Of a stretch of DNA of 7,150 nucleotides, positions 6,297 to 7,150 are shown in pieces. Location: NCBI GenBank assembly GCA_002422995.1, contig DIUK01000071.1, forward strand, positions 955-8,104. The letters are read 5' to 3'. This DNA comes from Rhodocyclaceae bacterium UBA6160. Its GTDB lineage: Bacteria; Pseudomonadota; Gammaproteobacteria; Burkholderiales; Rhodocyclaceae. How positions within the stretch are numbered: position 1 is the first letter of the stretch; every line of letters starts with the position of its first letter. Made by a program: the position numbers and the translations under genes. Under the pieces are notes generated by a model. It ran no database searches. It was not told the DNA's origin and saw nothing but the letters and a program-made list of their open reading frames with translations.

Positions 6297-7025
6297 GGGC
6301 CGCTCCAGCTTGCGAGGCGCCTTATCCACCAAGCAACTACGGCAGCGCTCTGCCAGTTCGGAGGTAAGCAAAATATGATCAATGCGCAAGCCGCGATTGA
6401 GGCGAAAACCCATTTGCCGGTAATCCCACCAGGAAAATATCTTTTCCGGCTGTTCAAACAATCTGAACGCATCTTGCAGCCCCAGCGCCTGCAATTTTGC
6501 AAATGCGGCACGCTCTGGTTCACTGCATAAAATCTGATCTTTCCAGGCGACTGGGTCATGCACATCGCGGTCTTCCGGGGCGATATTAAAGTCACCCAGT
6601 AGCGCGAGTTTTGGATGCTGCGCCAACTCATTTTTTAACCAGCGGGTTAGCGCTGCAAACCACTGCAACTTGTAGTCATATTTTTCTGAGCCGACGGCTT
6701 GTCCATTGGGCATATAACCACACACCACACGCACGCCATCAATGGTGGCGGCAATCACGCGTTTTTGTACATCCTCAAAATCGGGAATATCCAGGTGCAC
6801 ATCGGTCATTTCCAACCGTGACAAAATCGCCACGCCGTTATAAGTTTTCTGCCCATTATGCACAGCGTGATAACCGACGGCTTGCAGTTCCGCGTAAGGA
6901 AAAACCTTATCTTCCATCTTGGTTTCCTGCACGCACAGCACATCAGTTTGTGTTGTTGCAAGCCAATCCAGCACATGCGGCAAACGGACTTTAAAAGAGT
7001 TCACATTCCAGGTAGCAATTTTCAT
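6252..7025 (-). CDS. xth: Exodeoxyribonuclease III (AP endonuclease, EEP superfamily)
   Basis: A complete 257-residue enzyme of the Xth family, which cuts DNA at abasic sites and has 3'-5' exonuclease and 3'-phosphatase activity in base-excision repair. Active-site motifs appear in order: TWNVNS (5-10, N7), QETK (33-36, E34 for the metal), GYMPNG (103-108, Y104), LGDFNIAP (143-150, D145 and N147), SWWDYR (198-203), RIDHIL (214-219, D216) and SDHAPV (244-249, D245 and H246). The N-terminal ATG matches the family start, although no good Shine-Dalgarno precedes it. Its last four or five residues and stop codon lie in DNA derived from the badI remnant (6252-6269), so the original C-terminus was probably replaced; the catalytic core ends before the junction. 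It lies 23 nt downstream of rsmA and may be co-transcribed with it. Confidence 0.95.
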   Translation of the reverse strand: MKIATWNVNSFKVRLPHVLDWLATTQTDVLCVQETKMEDKVFPYAELQAVGYHAVHNGQKTYNGVAILSRLEMTDVHLDIPDFEDVQKRVIAATIDGVRVVCGYMPNGQAVGSEKYDYKLQWFAALTRWLKNELAQHPKLALLGDFNIAPEDRDVHDPVAWKDQILCSEPERAAFAKLQALGLQDAFRLFEQPEKIFSWWDYRQMGFRLNRGLRIDHILLTSELAERCRSCLVDKAPRKLERPSDHAPVIAEVANGA

Positions 7026-7048
7026 GGTATCAGCAGACTTAAAAAATA

Positions 7049-7150
7049 TTATGACTTTGCAAGCGCGGCAGCCTTGGCATTGGCCAAGCGTACATAATCT
7101 TCCACACCCAGTTCTTCTGCACGCGCCGTGGGTTGAATGTTCAGTGCAGC
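7049..7150 (-). CDS. rsmA: C-terminal end of RsmA/KsgA 16S rRNA dimethyladenosine transferase (5' part beyond window)
   Basis: Only the last 33 codons and the TAA stop are in the window. The segment LNIQPTARAEELGVEDYVRL followed by AN matches the conserved RsmA C-terminus, where the typical form is L-x-I-x-P-x-x-RAE-x-L-x-V-x-x-(F/Y)-x-x-LAN. A short Ala/Lys tail ending AKS follows. RsmA methylates two adjacent adenosines near the 3' end of 16S rRNA during small-subunit maturation. The call rests on this one motif; the methyltransferase domain is outside the window. The gap of 23 nt to xth has no terminator. Confidence 0.82.
   Translation of the reverse strand, partial: AALNIQPTARAEELGVEDYVRLANAKAAALAKS

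Noticed and set aside
6278..6994. Long alternative frames on both strands across xth
   Set aside because: The frame with the full set of exonuclease III catalytic motifs explains this region; the others are shadows.

Overview
The window looks like chromosomal DNA from a betaproteobacterium or a close gammaproteobacterial relative. The basis is the style of the proteins: the ABC1/AarF kinase, the exodeoxyribonuclease III and the RsmA C-terminus. GC content is intermediate, visibly higher over the first ~1.5 kb and lower in the intergenic stretches. This taxonomic call is judgement from sequence style, not a search. All intact genes lie on the minus strand; the only plus-strand gene is a broken one.

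Read in the direction of transcription (right to left), the window starts with the last 33 codons of rsmA (16S rRNA dimethyltransferase), then a complete exodeoxyribonuclease III gene (xth). Tail to tail with xth is the 5' part of a badI-like gene (2-ketocyclohexanecarboxyl-CoA hydrolase, anaerobic benzoate/alicyclic acid degradation). It keeps its ribosome binding site and about 119 BadI-like codons, then runs straight into the antisense of the xth 3' end. This is a rearrangement scar. A divergent intergenic region of about 108 bp separates it from a cation diffusion facilitator (CDF) metal exporter.

Next come an atypical short-chain dehydrogenase/reductase-like protein lacking the usual Ser and Lys catalytic residues, a beta-CASP metallo-beta-lactamase-fold protein of the CPSF73-like RNase type, a 232-residue phasin-like helical protein, and an ABC1/AarF/UbiB-family atypical kinase. 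The kinase gene is open to the left edge and begins with a TTG codon only 2 nt after the stop of the phasin-like gene, so these two are almost certainly co-transcribed and translationally coupled.

The best non-gene signal is a 28-bp dispersed repeat (26 of 28 bases identical). One copy is intergenic, just past the CDF stop. The other lies inside the kinase gene, within about 25 extra residues that family members usually lack. This looks like a small repeat element that inserted in frame into a conserved gene. I see no rRNA, tRNA, CRISPR array, intact insertion sequence or convincing Rho-independent terminator. No gap between genes exceeds 300 bases. I do not see a clear new multi-gene system; the phasin-like/ABC1-kinase pair, the repeat and the badI scar are the parts worth following up.
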